DNA of 64,000 nucleotides from Brachyhypopomus gauderio (taxonomy: Eukaryota; Chordata; Actinopteri; Gymnotiformes; Hypopomidae). The stretch's first letter is position 1. Every line of letters begins with the position of its first letter. The stretch is taken from contig NC_135221.1 in assembly GCF_052324685.1 (NCBI RefSeq), positions 21,493,371-21,557,370 of the forward strand. Direction: 5' to 3'. Below are positions 1-15,920 of the stretch, one piece after another. The notes under the pieces were generated by a model that did not search any database, had not been told where the DNA came from, and saw only the letters and a list, made by a program, of their open reading frames with translations. A program made the position numbers and the translations under genes.

Positions 1-3204
<3,204 letters not shown>

Positions 3205-6200
3205 CTAAACCAGCCCAGTCTGCATGTGTATGTGTAGGGGATATGGGTGATATATAAGGGGAGACTGGCCACTGGCAATGTAATAGTTGCCAAAGTTGTG
3301 GTCAGCCAAATACGGAGCAGGCTGGTAGTAGCAGGTGACGTTGTTGGTGTTGGGGATGATATTCTGCTCCCCCAGGACCTTGAGAGCCAGGATGGTAATC
3401 ATGTTGAGTGTCTGCCGCCTCTCATGACCCATCAGACACACCGTACTCTCGTTCACCACCCTCCGCAGTGTCATCAAGTAGTCATACTTGCTCTTCTCTT
3501 CGCCGATGAAGTGATTCCGCAGATATGACTCAATCTTCCTCTGCTGCTCATTCACATCTGAAAAGTCGATGAAGAACCGGGAGCACATGTAACGTTCTAA
3601 AGTCTTAATTTCTGTCTCACTGGCAGGTTTGAAGTCCCGAACCAACAGGTTGCTGTACTTGAGCAAGCCGCCCCCCCGGATCTCCTCCGGGTTGCGTGTT
3701 GCAATTAGCCGGTAGCGCAAGTGGTCCATGGCCTGCTCAAAATCTCCATACATGCTTTCTGCAACCACCGTAACGGACGGCACCTCTCTGGGAGGAGGCT
3801 GAAGCTTTTTAGTCTCAGAGTCTGATGAAGTTGAACTCTGGGAAGCCTCTACTGGGGTTTCTAACTCTAGTGGAATAGGAGATTGTAGGACTTCAGCTGG
3901 TGATGCGGAAGGATGCACAGCTTGTAGTGGTTCTTTAGAAAGTTCTATTGTCTGTGCACATCTCTCAGGTGGTTCCAGAGTTTGAAAGGACAGTACAGAA
4001 GACTCTGATCCCTCAGACAACAATGTGGAAGATTCCAAAACATTTGAGGGCGTTACACAACACTGCTGGTTCTCTGATGAGGAAGAGGGAGGTTCTAGAA
4101 GACCTGACATTATTTCAGGTGGTTTTAGAAAATCTGTTGGTAACACTGAGGGTTCTTGAGCTGGTTGTATTAAAATAGGTGGCTCTGGAAGGTGTGACAT
4201 TAATACTGAAGGATCTAAAGTTTGTGTGCAAGACACAGGCAGTTCCTGAGGCTGTGGACATGATATGGAGGGCTCAGGAACCTGTGATGAAACAACAGGA
4301 AGCACTAAGCCCTGGGAAGTATGTTCTACCTCCTCTGAATCAATAACAAGATTTGTGGACAGAGGTGTCAGTGACTTTGAGGAAGAGTCTATTGTCAGCA
4401 TGGCAGTATCTGGGGATTTGGAATATTCTGGAGCACACTCATCAGTTTGATCAGAAAGATCAGTCTCCTCTTTGCAGGGAGAGTTCAGACTGAGCGTGGG
4501 GTCATCGTCTACCTGGACTATGGACTGAGAATTGACCTGAATAACTGGCTTCACTGACTGAGGTGGTGGTTTGTTCACTTTTTCAGGAAAAGGTTGGATT
4601 GCCATGTTTTGTTCCTTTAGTTTTGGGAAACTAAAAGGCTTGGAGAAAGGGCTTAGAATTGAATGATTAGTAGTTTCACCAGTCTCTGGCTCTGAGGTCT
4701 GTACTTGAGTTTGAACACTTTTGTCTGGAGACAAGCATAGAGAAAGTGTATTTTTTGAGTGCATGCCATTCTCCTGGGATGCAACCCTAAAGGCTGGGGT
4801 GGATATGTCCAATATCCTGAACATAGACTCATTGTCATTTGAGGCACTGGATAATGACTCTAAGCAGTTTGTGGTAAGACTGGGCAAATCAACTTGCATA
4901 GGTCTTGATTCTTTTGGGTCACCTACATTAAGTGAATGGCTGACAGGCTGACAAGATTTAACTATTGAGTCTTTTAACAATGACTTTTCTGCTGAGTGTG
5001 GAACGCATGTAACCTTTCTCGACATTTTCCTGGGAGGTTTTGGTGAGGAATGTTTAAGAACGGTCATTTGTGAACTTCGAGTAGTTTTTTTGGCAGGAGG
5101 AGGTAAAGGGTACTCGCTGTTTGAATCTTCTGTTGTTTGTGTCGGACTGCTGATAGGAGAAGGAAGAGACTGGTATGTGCCCTGCTGAATGAGAGACGTA
5201 GCTTCAGTTGCTGTTTCGGTAGTCTGCATCGGCTCACATGCAGTGTCCACATGTTCTGTTTTATGGGCATATTCACCAGGAACTGTCTCTGCAGCTACCA
5301 TGCATACAGGCTCCTTGGATTCTTCCATAAGGACATTTGTTTCAGGGGCTGAGGACTGTGTGTCACTTTCATCAGTGTCTTTATTCTTTACACTAATCAC
5401 CTGTTCAGTTTCTACAAGAGAGCCAGTGCTGACACTATCTGAAGGATCCTCCTGCGTTTCCTCTGTGCACACACAATTATTTTCATCGTTCTCATCTGTT
5501 TGTTTCATAACCACTGTTGTGTCAGACACTTCTGATATTTTGTCAGCAGTTTCAGGCATAGTTATAGACTCACTCAGCTCTTCAGTGCCTTGTTCATGGA
5601 TCACTTCTAGTGTAGTCTCTTCTGTGGAAGGCTTTTGCTGTTCCTCCATCATTTCTATTTCACTGTGGCATACACATTCACGCAAACTGGCCATGTCCGT
5701 TGTTTCACCTGTCATATTGTCATCTGATTCAGTGTGGCTCTCAGTACCAGCAGAGGTGGTCTGCTCATGTAACAGACCTATCTGAGAGCCAACACTTTGA
5801 ACCTCTGAAACATCCTCTTCATTCTCTTTGCGTTGTGCGACTTCCCGTCGCTCAGCCTCAAGGTAGGACTCCAACATCGTGTCCAGGATGATTTGGAAGG
5901 AGTCCACGCTGAACTCAAACTGCCGACGCAGAGAGCTGACAAACTTGAGCTCCACGTTCTTACCACTATTGTTGGAGAGTGAGATGAGGCTCCATCGGTC
6001 ATGCTCGGTGAAGACTTTGACCATCTTCTGCACATAGGCCTCCTTCATAGTGAGAGCCGTGATTTTATCCTTGTTGACGCCTTGTGGTAGGAAATCCAGG
6101 AGACAGCCAAGGACCACCTCTTTTATAATCTGGAAATCCTCCTGTTTAGGGAGCTCCACACCGAAGATAATATCTAAGTCCTTGTAGCTAGTGCCGTTCT

Positions 6201-6435
6201 CTTTGACTAGTACATGGCTGGCAGTGGAGCCATTAAGACGCACATCCCTCACCTTGATGTTCTTGGAAATCAGCCTTTCTCTGACAACATGGATGATGTC
6301 CTTGGGCTTAATTTCCAGAGTAGGGAAGTTCCCCCTTCCATGAATGGGAATGATCTCCGTGAGAACCTGATCCAGAGTGTCTACTTGCTCCTGCGTTAGA
6401 TTATGGAATCGCCGGTCGTCCTTCGCCTCCGTCAT
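3205..6435 (-). CDS. tent5d: TENT5D/FAM46D-like non-canonical poly(A) polymerase with a large internal insert
   Basis: TENT5 proteins are cytoplasmic nucleotidyltransferases that lengthen mRNA poly(A) tails. The N-terminal core (residues 10-200) has the fold's Gly-Ser pair at 69-70, the metal-binding DLD at 86-88 and a third acidic residue in VELKF near 162. The C-terminal core (885-1076) has [30 protein letters not shown] and [11 protein letters not shown]. The ATG at 6435 lies three bases inside a splice acceptor (cttgcag, minus strand), so at least one 5' non-coding exon exists. [14 protein letters not shown], a tail that lacks the TWLPCN ending of A, B and C paralogues, and synteny with tbx22 and itm2a favour TENT5D. 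The family is usually about 390 residues. This one is 1076, because residues 205-884 are a Ser/Thr/Glu/Pro-rich, apparently disordered insert between the two core halves. The frame is open throughout. Family assignment is secure and the paralogue is probable. Confidence 0.93.
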   Translation of the reverse strand: MTEAKDDRRFHNLTQEQVDTLDQVLTEIIPIHGRGNFPTLEIKPKDIIHVVRERLISKNIKVRDVRLNGSTASHVLVKENGTSYKDLDIIFGVELPKQEDFQIIKEVVLGCLLDFLPQGVNKDKITALTMKEAYVQKMVKVFTEHDRWSLISLSNNSGKNVELKFVSSLRRQFEFSVDSFQIILDTMLESYLEAERREVAQRKENEEDVSEVQSVGSQIGLLHEQTTSAGTESHTESDDNMTGETTDMASLRECVCHSEIEMMEEQQKPSTEETTLEVIHEQGTEELSESITMPETADKISEVSDTTVVMKQTDENDENNCVCTEETQEDPSDSVSTGSLVETEQVISVKNKDTDESDTQSSAPETNVLMEESKEPVCMVAAETVPGEYAHKTEHVDTACEPMQTTETATEATSLIQQGTYQSLPSPISSPTQTTEDSNSEYPLPPPAKKTTRSSQMTVLKHSSPKPPRKMSRKVTCVPHSAEKSLLKDSIVKSCQPVSHSLNVGDPKESRPMQVDLPSLTTNCLESLSSASNDNESMFRILDISTPAFRVASQENGMHSKNTLSLCLSPDKSVQTQVQTSEPETGETTNHSILSPFSKPFSFPKLKEQNMAIQPFPEKVNKPPPQSVKPVIQVNSQSIVQVDDDPTLSLNSPCKEETDLSDQTDECAPEYSKSPDTAMLTIDSSSKSLTPLSTNLVIDSEEVEHTSQGLVLPVVSSQVPEPSISCPQPQELPVSCTQTLDPSVLMSHLPEPPILIQPAQEPSVLPTDFLKPPEIMSGLLEPPSSSSENQQCCVTPSNVLESSTLLSEGSESSVLSFQTLEPPERCAQTIELSKEPLQAVHPSASPAEVLQSPIPLELETPVEASQSSTSSDSETKKLQPPPREVPSVTVVAESMYGDFEQAMDHLRYRLIATRNPEEIRGGGLLKYSNLLVRDFKPASETEIKTLERYMCSRFFIDFSDVNEQQRKIESYLRNHFIGEEKSKYDYLMTLRRVVNESTVCLMGHERRQTLNMITILALKVLGEQNIIPNTNNVTCYYQPAPYLADHNFGNYYIASGQSPLIYHPYPLHIHMQTGLV
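3784..5823 (-). other. Coding insert of about 680 residues inside the TENT5 catalytic domain
   Basis: This segment codes for residues of about 205-884 of the tent5d product and matches nothing in the family that I recognise. The first third is acidic and Ser/Thr-rich with many TE and EE pairs. The middle is Ser/Pro-rich with a few basic clusters (KTTRSS, PRKMSRK). The last 150 residues carry a degenerate unit of roughly 12-14 residues built on LEPP, PEPS or QEPS followed by a hydrophobic and Ser/Thr stretch. In human TENT5D the same position is a loop of about 15 residues. Absence of stops over 2 kb argues against a retained intron. Confidence 0.8.
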
Positions 6436-7524
6436 GTTCTGCAAGGAGAGAAATTATAGAGAGATGTGGAAAGGGAACAAGAAACAAAGAGAAAGAGGGA
6501 AAGAGAAATAATTGTTGATAATACACAGCAGAGTCTTACAAATGGGCTTCTGAATGCAAACGTTTTTGAGTGTTGAATGCCGCACGATCACACTGAACAC
6601 TCTTTCCTCTCCATGTTGTTTTATAGCACAGCATTTTCATGTCAAGATTTTTTTGTCTCCAAATGAAATGAAACTCAAATGATGGTTAGGGCTGTGATTT
6701 ACATAATCATCTATACATGCAACAACCCCGTGATGATCCAAGCTGAATAATATTTAGCTTTCAGTATCTTGATTGTTTGGCTTCAAATCAAATCCTGTGT
6801 AATTATCATATGTGGTGCAACAGCGTCTTTCATTAGTGCAGATGACTCAAAATATGTTAAAAATCAAACAGAATTCATGGACATATGTTGTGAGAATTTA
6901 TGCTGCTTGATTTCACAGTTTTGTTAACAGTGCTGTAAAAATGCTATCTAGAACAATTGATCTGTTTTATCCAGATATAAGAGTAATTGTTTTTCCTCTA
7001 CATTGCGATTTACATTTCATTTTTTGCACATTTTGACAAAGATTTGTTCTCTGCCCCTGTGTGGGTAAGAGTACACGTCCCTGTGTGTCACTAAGTATCT
7101 TCACTAGATGACTCATTCTGTGAGCTAAAGGGCTATATAATGTTTCACAGCCTTTGGGTGGGGACTCACAACATTTAGTTATGAAGAAAGCTCTCTACAT
7201 TTTGTATGATAAGAATTTAAAATGAATAATCCAAAATGAATTTTATGACATTGTGGAGAAAACCAGAGCAGTAAGTTTTGGATTTCTACTGGACAGAAAT
7301 AAACCACATAAGATTATACAAATAATTTTCTATAAACCTTTAAGAGAACTCTATGCCTCGGACAAATGAAAAAAACAAGGCTCCAGTATTAGATCAGTAA
7401 GCCTGTGCCAGACAGGGGCTATTGATTGCCTTTACCAGAGCCAACAGGGTTAATCTGAATGACTCACAGATGATGGAATGCATTAATCATTTTAGCGTTA
7501 TTAATTAATAGATATATACTACGT

Positions 7525-7679
<155 letters not shown>

Positions 7680-8099
7680 TGATTTATTAGCATTGTCCAT
7701 TAGTTATCATAAACAATGCACATGCCAGTTATTCTGAGTAATACTTCTCTAAGTGAATGACCAGTGTACATAAATATAAGTGTGTGACAAGTGTGTGAAA
7801 GTGCAGGTAACAAGCAGTTAGCTCATTCAGACAAATTCCATATAGAAAACTGTTTAGTAAAATACATAATCAACTTTGTGTATAACAGGCATGGCCACCT
7901 GGATAATGGCACCATCACACATGGACACAGCATGTTTCAGTGCAGTTACTGATTCATGAGCCATGCAGATAAGTCATAAAAAGGTCATGCTATCAGAATC
8001 ATATAAAATCATATAAAAACTGCTAATGTCTTTGAGTTCATGTACATAATATGTGATATATACTTTTGCAGATTGGTCCTAAATGTATTTTTAATAGAC

Positions 8100-8256
8100 C
8101 TCAAGATCATCGGCACAGATGTAAATTCAGAAGTGAGGGGGACCAAGCTGTACAATATATGCGTTTATGCTTGTAGATGCTAGATTTTGGATGGGGTCAA
8201 TATAAATCTGGAGGGGACATGTCCCCCCCCCGTCCCCAGTGCCATCTGCGCCCCTG
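8100..8256. mobile_element. Probable hAT-like element fragment (right end)
   Basis: The segment ends in a C-rich stretch and GCGCCCCTG, the reverse of the CAGGGGCG terminus common to fish hAT-type elements. I see no matching left terminus or target duplication, so this is a fragment at best. Confidence 0.35.
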
Positions 8257-9058
8257 CTCAAGATACAGTATATGTTGACCCTTGGGATGTCAACAGACAC
8301 ACAAAAGACTTTCCATAAAAACATCATAATAGGCAAATGTGTTTATATCTGGAGTCACACATTTCACACTGAATCATATTATTACTTTAAAAAATCTATC
8401 TGTTTTATCTTATGTACATGTCATTGGTAACAAGCAAACATGCAGTTTGCAAAATAAATGTTTTACAATGTATTTTATTGTTGTTACTTTTGTCAAAAGT
8501 TTGCAAAAACTACTTTTTTGATTAATTTATATTAGTTGAATAACTGAAAACACAGAACTGCTTTCCAAAAGGTGGTATCGTTTCCAAGATGTATGACTGC
8601 TCATTCTTATCCTTCTATATTTTTGGAAAGACCCTATACAGGTTGCACAAAGTGCTTGGACCCCGATCATCGCTTACACCTGCGTGCGCTTGATCGCCAC
8701 AATCTACATCTATATTAACACATCATCGAAGGTATTTTTACATCAGTTAAATAAACCTATTTAAGCACTTGCATACATTATAATAACCCTAATCCAAACG
8801 ATAAGATTGCTTTAAAAATCGTTTCAGCCTACTTTAAGAGGCTATCTGAACAACGTGGGTTATCCAGAGTGCCTTGTGAATCACCGTGGTTTTGCGGCTA
8901 CGTTTGCATTATCGTTACAGTAGTAGTGAATAAAGGAAAGATAAACTGCCATCCCTGTCACCAAACAATATATGAAGTCAGTATGAAGTTTTTTCAGGGT
9001 CCGCGGTTCCTGTCGTCCCTCTGTGGTAACCGAGACGTGAATCAGAGACCTGAACCAT

Positions 9059-9077
9059 GGGGGGGGGGGGGGGGGGG
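9059..9077. repeat. G homopolymer (19)
   Basis: Pure G run, a likely site of slippage or assembly error. Confidence 0.95.
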
Positions 9078-9754
9078 TGTTGGTGGTGGTCGTGACGTAT
9101 TTAATGATGTGATAAGAGCCATGTCGAGCTATGGGTCCCACAGTCTGCTTAACAACTTTGCACCTGAATTCCGAATGCCTGTCAATCCTACCTGTTCTTC
9201 CACTGACCTCTAAAGGTGTTTGACATTCTGACGTTTGGTAATTGCATAAAGAAACAACAGAATTGCTAATGGTGAATTAGAGTGATGCGGCAGTATGATT
9301 TTGTTTTCATTCTACACCCCTTGCCCCCCCCCGCCTCCCTCCCCTCGCTCTCTCCCGCAAACAAGCCGGTGTGAGTCATAGCTGGAAAAAAACTGCACCC
9401 AGATGCGCTTTCCCACCTGCCTTGAATTTCCCCTTTCATGAAACAAAAGGAGGCGCAATTTAAACGAAATGCTTCATGATGGTTTGATCCGTGCGTCACT
9501 CATAATTGAGAAATGATCGCATTCGTTTGAATCCAAACTTTAGATCGCCTTTTAACACGACCACTAACTGTTATTAGTCTGCTCGTTTTACGTGCAGTGT
9601 AAATTTCATATTGTTCACAGCTGCCAAACGTAAGCCACTGACCACGTCTGAAACTTCAGAGCAGTTGGGCACTTCGCAGCTCACTCACAAAACAACGACG
9701 CGCGAGGACTGCGTCTCTGATTCGACACGCACGCCCTACACGCGCGTGACAGCA

Positions 9755-9787
9755 CCCCCCCCCCCCCCCCCCCCCACACACACACAC
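9755..9787. repeat. C homopolymer followed by a CA run
   Basis: About 20 C residues followed by (CA)n. Confidence 0.95.
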
Positions 9788-10322
9788 TATCAGCAATACA
9801 TTACGCGCATGATGATTGATTAATACGACTCTCCTTTTAAATTTTAGGTTCAAATTGGGCTGTTTGTTCCGCGTGCAAGTTCAAGCTTGGTGATGGTTTA
9901 AAAACATCTGGAATAAACATTACTTCATCCACAAGCCTGTGTTATCTGGTGCAGTCAATGTGCTATAGGAACGTCAAATTAAGTCCGAAGCCTACTGTAG
10001 CACAGATGCTTAGAGGCTCGTCTACCGCTGCCTTAGTCCCTTTGGTTCGCTTGACTGTGATTCAGAGCAAGTCAATATAAATTCGTTACTTGGCCCTGGG
10101 TTTTTTAAAACTTCGCCATGAGGACGTATACACCATGGCTGCGATCATAAACAAACTTGTTAGTAAATAAGCATCTGTATATGTTGGCCATTTCGTTTCT
10201 GTAACCATCTGTATCTGCACCTCGATAAGTTCTAATAATGTTAATAACAAACCGAATCCATTCCAGTCAAAAGCAGGGGTCTTTAAAACTCACGCTGCAA
10301 TGACGGGAATTCCTCAACTCAC

Positions 10323-10510
10323 CTTAGATAACAACAAAAACGCAACCTTGCTTCTCTGTGTTGAATTCCAGAACGTAAAATCCAATAATGATGGGGTCAG
10401 TGGATTTGTTTGTTGGGGTTCATTTGGTTGATTTCCGAAGTGAGGCAGAGCGCGGTGTACGGTCGCTGTCCAGGCTGAGCGTGGTTCTGAAACGAAACTC
10501 TTAAATATCT
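10323..10510 (-). promoter_or_regulatory. tent5d: Candidate tent5d first exon and core promoter
   Basis: On the minus strand a TATA-like ATATTTAAG (around 10500-10508) is followed about 150 bases later by a near-perfect splice donor AAG|GTGAGTT at 10323/10322. The stretch between would make a short non-coding first exon spliced to the acceptor at 6439. Human TENT5 genes also have non-coding 5' exons. No transcript evidence is available here. Confidence 0.35.
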
Positions 10511-12216
10511 CTCACTGTTTTCTCCCCCAGAGCCTGAAGCGTAAAGCAGTTTCCATGGCGACCTGTCGTCACAGTTTTAAGGTAGTCCACACAACGCCAG
10601 ATATCAAAAGACTGAGGAGCAAGAGTTAACAGGTGTCAAGTGTATGCACACGTATGTGTAGGCTATATTTTTGTCATACGAGGACCATCGAAGTACCCAT
10701 AGCTCGCATAAGCAGCGTGGAGAGATTTGCTAACAGATGAAGTAGTAAGCTATCGAGTCTGCTGAACCGACACTAGGGACATGCATAGCCTGCTATCAAA
10801 AGCTAGAAGCAAACATCAATAAGTCCTATCCATTCTCTCTGATGAATGATATATGTGTTCAGAAGGTCTAAGATATATTAATCTGCCAATTTTAAGCAAA
10901 TGTAGTGCACTATATGAGCATCAGCAGAGACGGGGCATACAACTAATCTAGGCTACATGCATCTCCACATATCAGGAACACTGTTGAACCTGTTTTTGAT
11001 TGCAACTCTTATAAAATCAAACTACTAAACTATTTAGCACCGCTTTTGTATACCAAAGCCATGCATTTATCTTCAGAAACAGGTTTTAACAATCCAAAAA
11101 CAATAATTACAGTTTCATGTTTCACAGTAGATGTGACCTAGTCGATAGGTTTTGTTTTAAAACCAATTCCAATAAATAAGCACGAATATCCAGCATTCCA
11201 AGTGTCCTTATTTCAGATCCTTTGTTTCCCCTATCTAGATGTATAAACAATTTACTTTAATACATTGTACAAACGTGGATTTCAGCCCACAGCTGTTGCA
11301 ATAATGCATTTCATCATTTGCATTTCCCGCATGCTATTTTTAAGTTTCATTTGTATGATTAATTAATCTCATCTGAAGCCAAACATTATGATGTGGCCAC
11401 ACAAAGATACATGTTGTGAAACTCTAAGTGCAGGCGGCTTAAACCAAAAAAAAAATTGCAAAGGGTTTGTGGGTCTGAGGAGGATGCTACGCACACACGC
11501 TGCAGTGCTGTGGCCGCACTGAATATTGTATCAGGCAGTCAGTGACTCATCCCTCTCTCTGGCTACCGTGATGTAGAGACGCAAACCCAATCATCAATCA
11601 ACCCCTCCCCCACCCTGCCCACGTCAGCGATGGCTCTCCGCAGTGAAAGTCCAGACAAACTTGTCGTTGGTCCAGGCTTCCCTCATTGATACTCCCATTC
11701 AGATTCGTGAATCTTCTGGACATTTCTGGACCGTTTCTCTCACCCACCGCAGCGTGGATAATAACAGCCTACACTAAATATTGTTTTCAGCAGAGGGTAA
11801 AAGTGGTAGTGTATACCTTGGTAGAATAAAAGGCTGTTTAACCGCAGCATTGTTCAAGGCACATAACACCATAATTAGCCAATAGCTGTGCTGGGAAAGA
11901 AATAAGCATCTTTATATAGGTTAATAATGGTCACATTATTCTAAGAGCAACAGTTATCGCACTATTATATTTATCGGCAAGAAATGGAACAGACGAAAAT
12001 ATAACCATTCATAACAGTGACATTTTTGGATTATGGATTATAGTTACTGTGAAGCCGGAAACTTTGTGTGACCACAATTAGAATTCAGATTCAAGCTCTT
12101 CTGAAATATTTCTCAAAATAGCGGGAAACTTAGCAAGGAAATTCAAGTGAAATATCCGGATCTGAGATGAAAACACAGGTTCTAACAATGTTCCAGTGAG
12201 CACTATGAATGCAAAG
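10511..12216. other. Divergent spacer between tent5d and chmp1b; no gene seen
   Basis: No coding exon is recognisable. The stretch 11460-11720 is less AT-rich than its surroundings and free of simple repeats. It could be regulatory, but no specific element can be named. Confidence 0.4.
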
Positions 12217-12574
12217 AGTGTTAGGAAGTAGATGTGTTAGGACAGGGGTGCCCACAGTTTTCAGCTTGCGAGCTACTTATAAGATGACCAAGTCAGAAAG
12301 ATGTGTTAGGAGGTAAATGTGTTAGGAGGTAGATGTGTTAGGAGGTAAATGTGTTAGGAGGTAGATGTGTTAGGAAGTAAATGTGTTAGGAGGTAGATGT
12401 GTTAGGAGGTAAATGTGTTAGGAGGTAGATGTGTTAGGAAGTAAATGTGTTAGGAGGTAAATGTGTTAGGAGGTAAATGTGTTAGGAGGTAAATGTGTTA
12501 GGAGGTAGATGTGTTAGGAGGTAGATGTGTTAGGAAGTAAATGTGTTAGGAGGTAGATGTGTTAGGAGGTAAAT
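12217..12574. repeat. 16-bp minisatellite interrupted by a hAT-like terminus
   Basis: The unit is GTGTTAGGAGGTARAT, 16 bp. About one and a half copies lie at 12217-12242 and about 17 copies at 12301-12574. Units differ mainly at one R position (aaat or agat) and at aggt or aagt. Between the two blocks, 12243-12300 begins CAGGGGTGCCCAC and resembles the left end of a fish hAT-type element. Confidence 0.9.
12243..12300. mobile_element. hAT-like terminal fragment within the 16-bp minisatellite
   Basis: Starts CAGGGGTGCCCAC and continues with GCTTGCGAGCTACTTATAA, a sequence familiar as one end of a common fish hAT-type repeat. Only 58 bp remain and minisatellite units flank both sides. Confidence 0.5.
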
Positions 12575-12599
12575 GAAAGGTCAGTTTACTCGTTCCAAA

Positions 12600-12911
12600 A
12601 ATAAAAACGACGTCACTAGATTTGTACCACAACCGACAGAACGGGGAGTCTATTAAAACATGTCTGATTTGAGGACGGGCTAGCATGTGACGTCACCGGA
12701 GCGCGCCCTCGAGCGCGCGACAGCCACATGCGGCGTCAGCTCTGACGTAACTGTAGCCGGAAGTGGCTTCCTGGCTGTCATGGAAAACCACAACAATAAC
12801 GACCAAGCAGTATAGTTAGATGCTAGCTAACGAGCTAACACCAACCAGTCCGTTTAAATCTTGAGGCTTATTTTTCAACTGTTATCGGACATATTTGCTG
12901 AAGACTCGAGT
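12600..12911 (+). promoter_or_regulatory. chmp1b: CpG-rich promoter and 5' leader of chmp1b
   Basis: A GC- and CpG-rich patch lies just upstream of the chmp1b start. It contains a palindromic CRE, TGACGTCA (12688-12695), a second CRE-like TGACGTAA (12743-12750), and an ETS-type CCGGAAGT (12757-12764). No TATA box is seen, as expected for a housekeeping gene. A short upstream frame (12780-12815) opens with ATG, so transcription may begin just before it. Confidence 0.6.
12780..12815 (+). CDS. Possible upstream ORF of chmp1b, 11 codons
   Basis: ATG GAA AAC ... GTA TAG encodes MENHNNNDQAV and ends 96 bases before the chmp1b ATG. It matters only if the transcript starts upstream of 12780, which is plausible because the CRE and ETS sites lie just before it. 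No evidence of translation. Confidence 0.25.
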   Translation: MENHNNNDQAV

Positions 12912-15852
12912 ATGTCAAATTTGGAGAGTATCCTTCAGTAGAGCCGCAGACAGGACGGTTATGGTTGTTTTGTTTGCTCTGTTTCTAGTTAAGCTGCTGA
13001 GCTGATGCTGGATGGTCGACGCTGCTTAGCAACATCTCCCACAATACATGTTTACATTTATAAAACCTTCCGAAAACTATTAATAGAAAACTACATTAGT
13101 TAGGTTAGCTATGTAACGATAAGATAATTGTTCGCTAACTAGCTAGTCAATAAGTCATCTTCAAGATAACTTGATAAGATCAGATAAATATTCTACATCA
13201 GATGAAAGATGTGAGGTGCTGTGTTGAGGTATTGTGTTGAGGTACTGTGTGAAGTGCTGTGAGGTATTGTGTGAGGTACTCTGTGAGGTATTGTGTTGAG
13301 GTGCTGTGTGAGGTATTGTGTTGACAGGTGTGTGGATGTAGTTTATGGTTTTCTCGGGGGGAAGTAATATGATTGAAGTTCATAAATCAAAATATAAAAT
13401 AATAATAACTGCTGCAGTTCATGTGTTGCGTGAAGTTAATTGATGTGGAGCATTTATGTGCAAGTCATAATTTCATTGTAAAACATTGACAAATCGTTTG
13501 GACTTTTTAGTTCTCCTTAAGTTTAGATTACAGAACATCTTTTCAACCTCAAGTTTGCTGCCAAAGAACTTGAGCGGAATGCAAAGAAGTGTGATAAAGA
13601 AGAAAAAGCTGAAAAGTCTAAAGTTAAGAAGGTAGCTAATGTAATTCGACAGTGTAAATGTTTAAAATGAATGCCTTTCTTTAAAAATATATATATTTCT
13701 CTATATAGTTATGAAACATTGGGTGTATGTATGTGTGTGTGTATCTAAAATTAGAATACTATTAAAACTTATTTCAGTAATTCAATACAAAATTTAATTC
13801 ATGACTGATTGATTGATCCATTTCAAGTGTTTATTTCTGTTAATGTTGATGATTATGGCTTAATGAAAACACAAAGTTAATTAACTCAGAAAATTTGAAT
13901 ATTATACAAGACCAAAAAAAAAAGATTTTTAATTCTGAAATGTTGGCCAACTGAAAAGTATGTAAAGTAAATGCACTCAATACTTGGTCAGGGTTCCTTG
14001 TGCATGAATTACTGCATCAATGCGGTGTGGCGTGGAGGTGATCAGCCTGTATCACTGCTGAGGTGTTATGGAAGCCCAGGTTGCACCTTCAGCTCGTCTG
14101 CATTGTTGGGTCTGGTGTCTCATCTTCCTCTTGACAAGTTCAGGAGAGTTTACTGGCCAATCAAGCACAGTGATACTGTGGTTATTCCACCAGGTATCAG
14201 TACTTTTGGCAGTGTGGACAAGCTAAAAAAATTTCCATCTCCAAAAGCTTGTCAGCAGAGGGAAGCATGAAGTGCTCTAAAATGTCCTGGTAGACGGCTG
14301 CGCTGACTTTGGTCTTGATATAACACAGTGGACCTACACCAGCAGATGACATGGCTCCTCAAACCAACACTGACTGTGGAAACGTCACACTTGACCTCAA
14401 GCAGCTTGGATTGTGTCTCTCCACTCTTCCTCCACTCTGGGATCTTGTTTTCCTAATAAAATGCAAAACTTACTTTCATCTAAAAACCCCACCTTGGACC
14501 ACTGAGCAACAGTCCAGTTCTTTTCCTCCTTGGCCCAGGTAAGACACTTCTGGCGTTGTTTCTTGGTCACGAGTGGCTTGACACAGGGCAAATGTGACGG
14601 TTGTAGCCCACGTCCTGGATACGTCTGTGTGTGGTGGATGTTGAAGCACTGACTCCAGCAGCGCTTCACTCCTTGTGAATCTCCACCACATTTTTGAATG
14701 GCCTTTTCTTGACATCCTTTCAAGGCTGCAGTTATCACGGTTACTTGTGCACCTTTTTCTACCACACTTTTTTCTTCTACTCAACTTTACATGAACATGC
14801 TTGGATACATCACTCTGAACAGCCAGCTTCTTTAGCAGTGACCTTTTGTGGCATATCCTCCTTGAGGAGTGTGTCAGTCACTGTCTTCTGAACATCTGTC
14901 AAGTTAGCAGTCTTCCCCATGATTGTGTAGCCTACTGAACCAGTCTAAGGGACCATTTTAACAGCTTAGGAAGCATTTGCAGGTGTTTTGTGTTCATTAT
15001 TCTGATTTTCTGAGATAATGACTTTTGGGTGTTGGGGTTTTAGTTATGATATTTAACTTCTATACATGCTTGCCTACAACCAAGGACAGAAATAGGTGCA
15101 AAAGAAGCATTAATGTACATAAAAACGTGATAAATATCTGACTCCAAATTATAGTTGGTAAGAATCTAAAGGATCTCACTTCTCAAATAGCTCAGTGCAT
15201 GTTATAGAATATACCTAACCAACTTTATAAAGTTCCTTGCTATAAAAAATAGCTGCTTTGTCAAAGGTTTATCATAAACATGCACAGCAGATGGGATACT
15301 TTATAGGGAATTGGTGTTAGGATTAATTTACCTTTATCTGATATGCTGTCCCAGTATAGCTATAACCAAGGAAGACTGTGGCTACACAATTAACCAGATT
15401 TATTCAACATCCAACAAAATATAAAACAATAGCACAACTACTCTAAATAAAAATAACACAGGATAATACCTAATGGAAACAGAAATACTAACCGGTGCAG
15501 GGTACCTCACGGTGCAAAGAAGAAGAGCTGAGGTAGAGGAAGAGGATGAAGAGCAGGAAGAAGATTTTTTTATACCCCCAGCATATCTAAGGGACCAAAA
15601 TACATGGTCAGTTTTCTCCCAATTCAATGGGAACTTCATGAGGTAAAACACCATTTGTTGCTCCCCATGTTGTTATGCAGGAACACCAGATCCTGCATCC
15701 CCACATCTTACATGGGTCTTCACTGGCTGTAAGCCATAATCATCAATATTAACAGAAATAAGCACTTGAAATAGATCACTCTGTTTGTCAGGAATCTATA
15801 TGTGTTTCACTTTTTGATGATTTTCAAATTTATTGAGATACACACACACACA

Positions 15853-15920
<68 letters not shown>

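Noticed and set aside
5189-5785. 198-codon frame on the plus strand
   Set aside because: It lies antisense to the Ser/Thr-rich insert of tent5d and reflects its codon composition. It has no recognisable domain.
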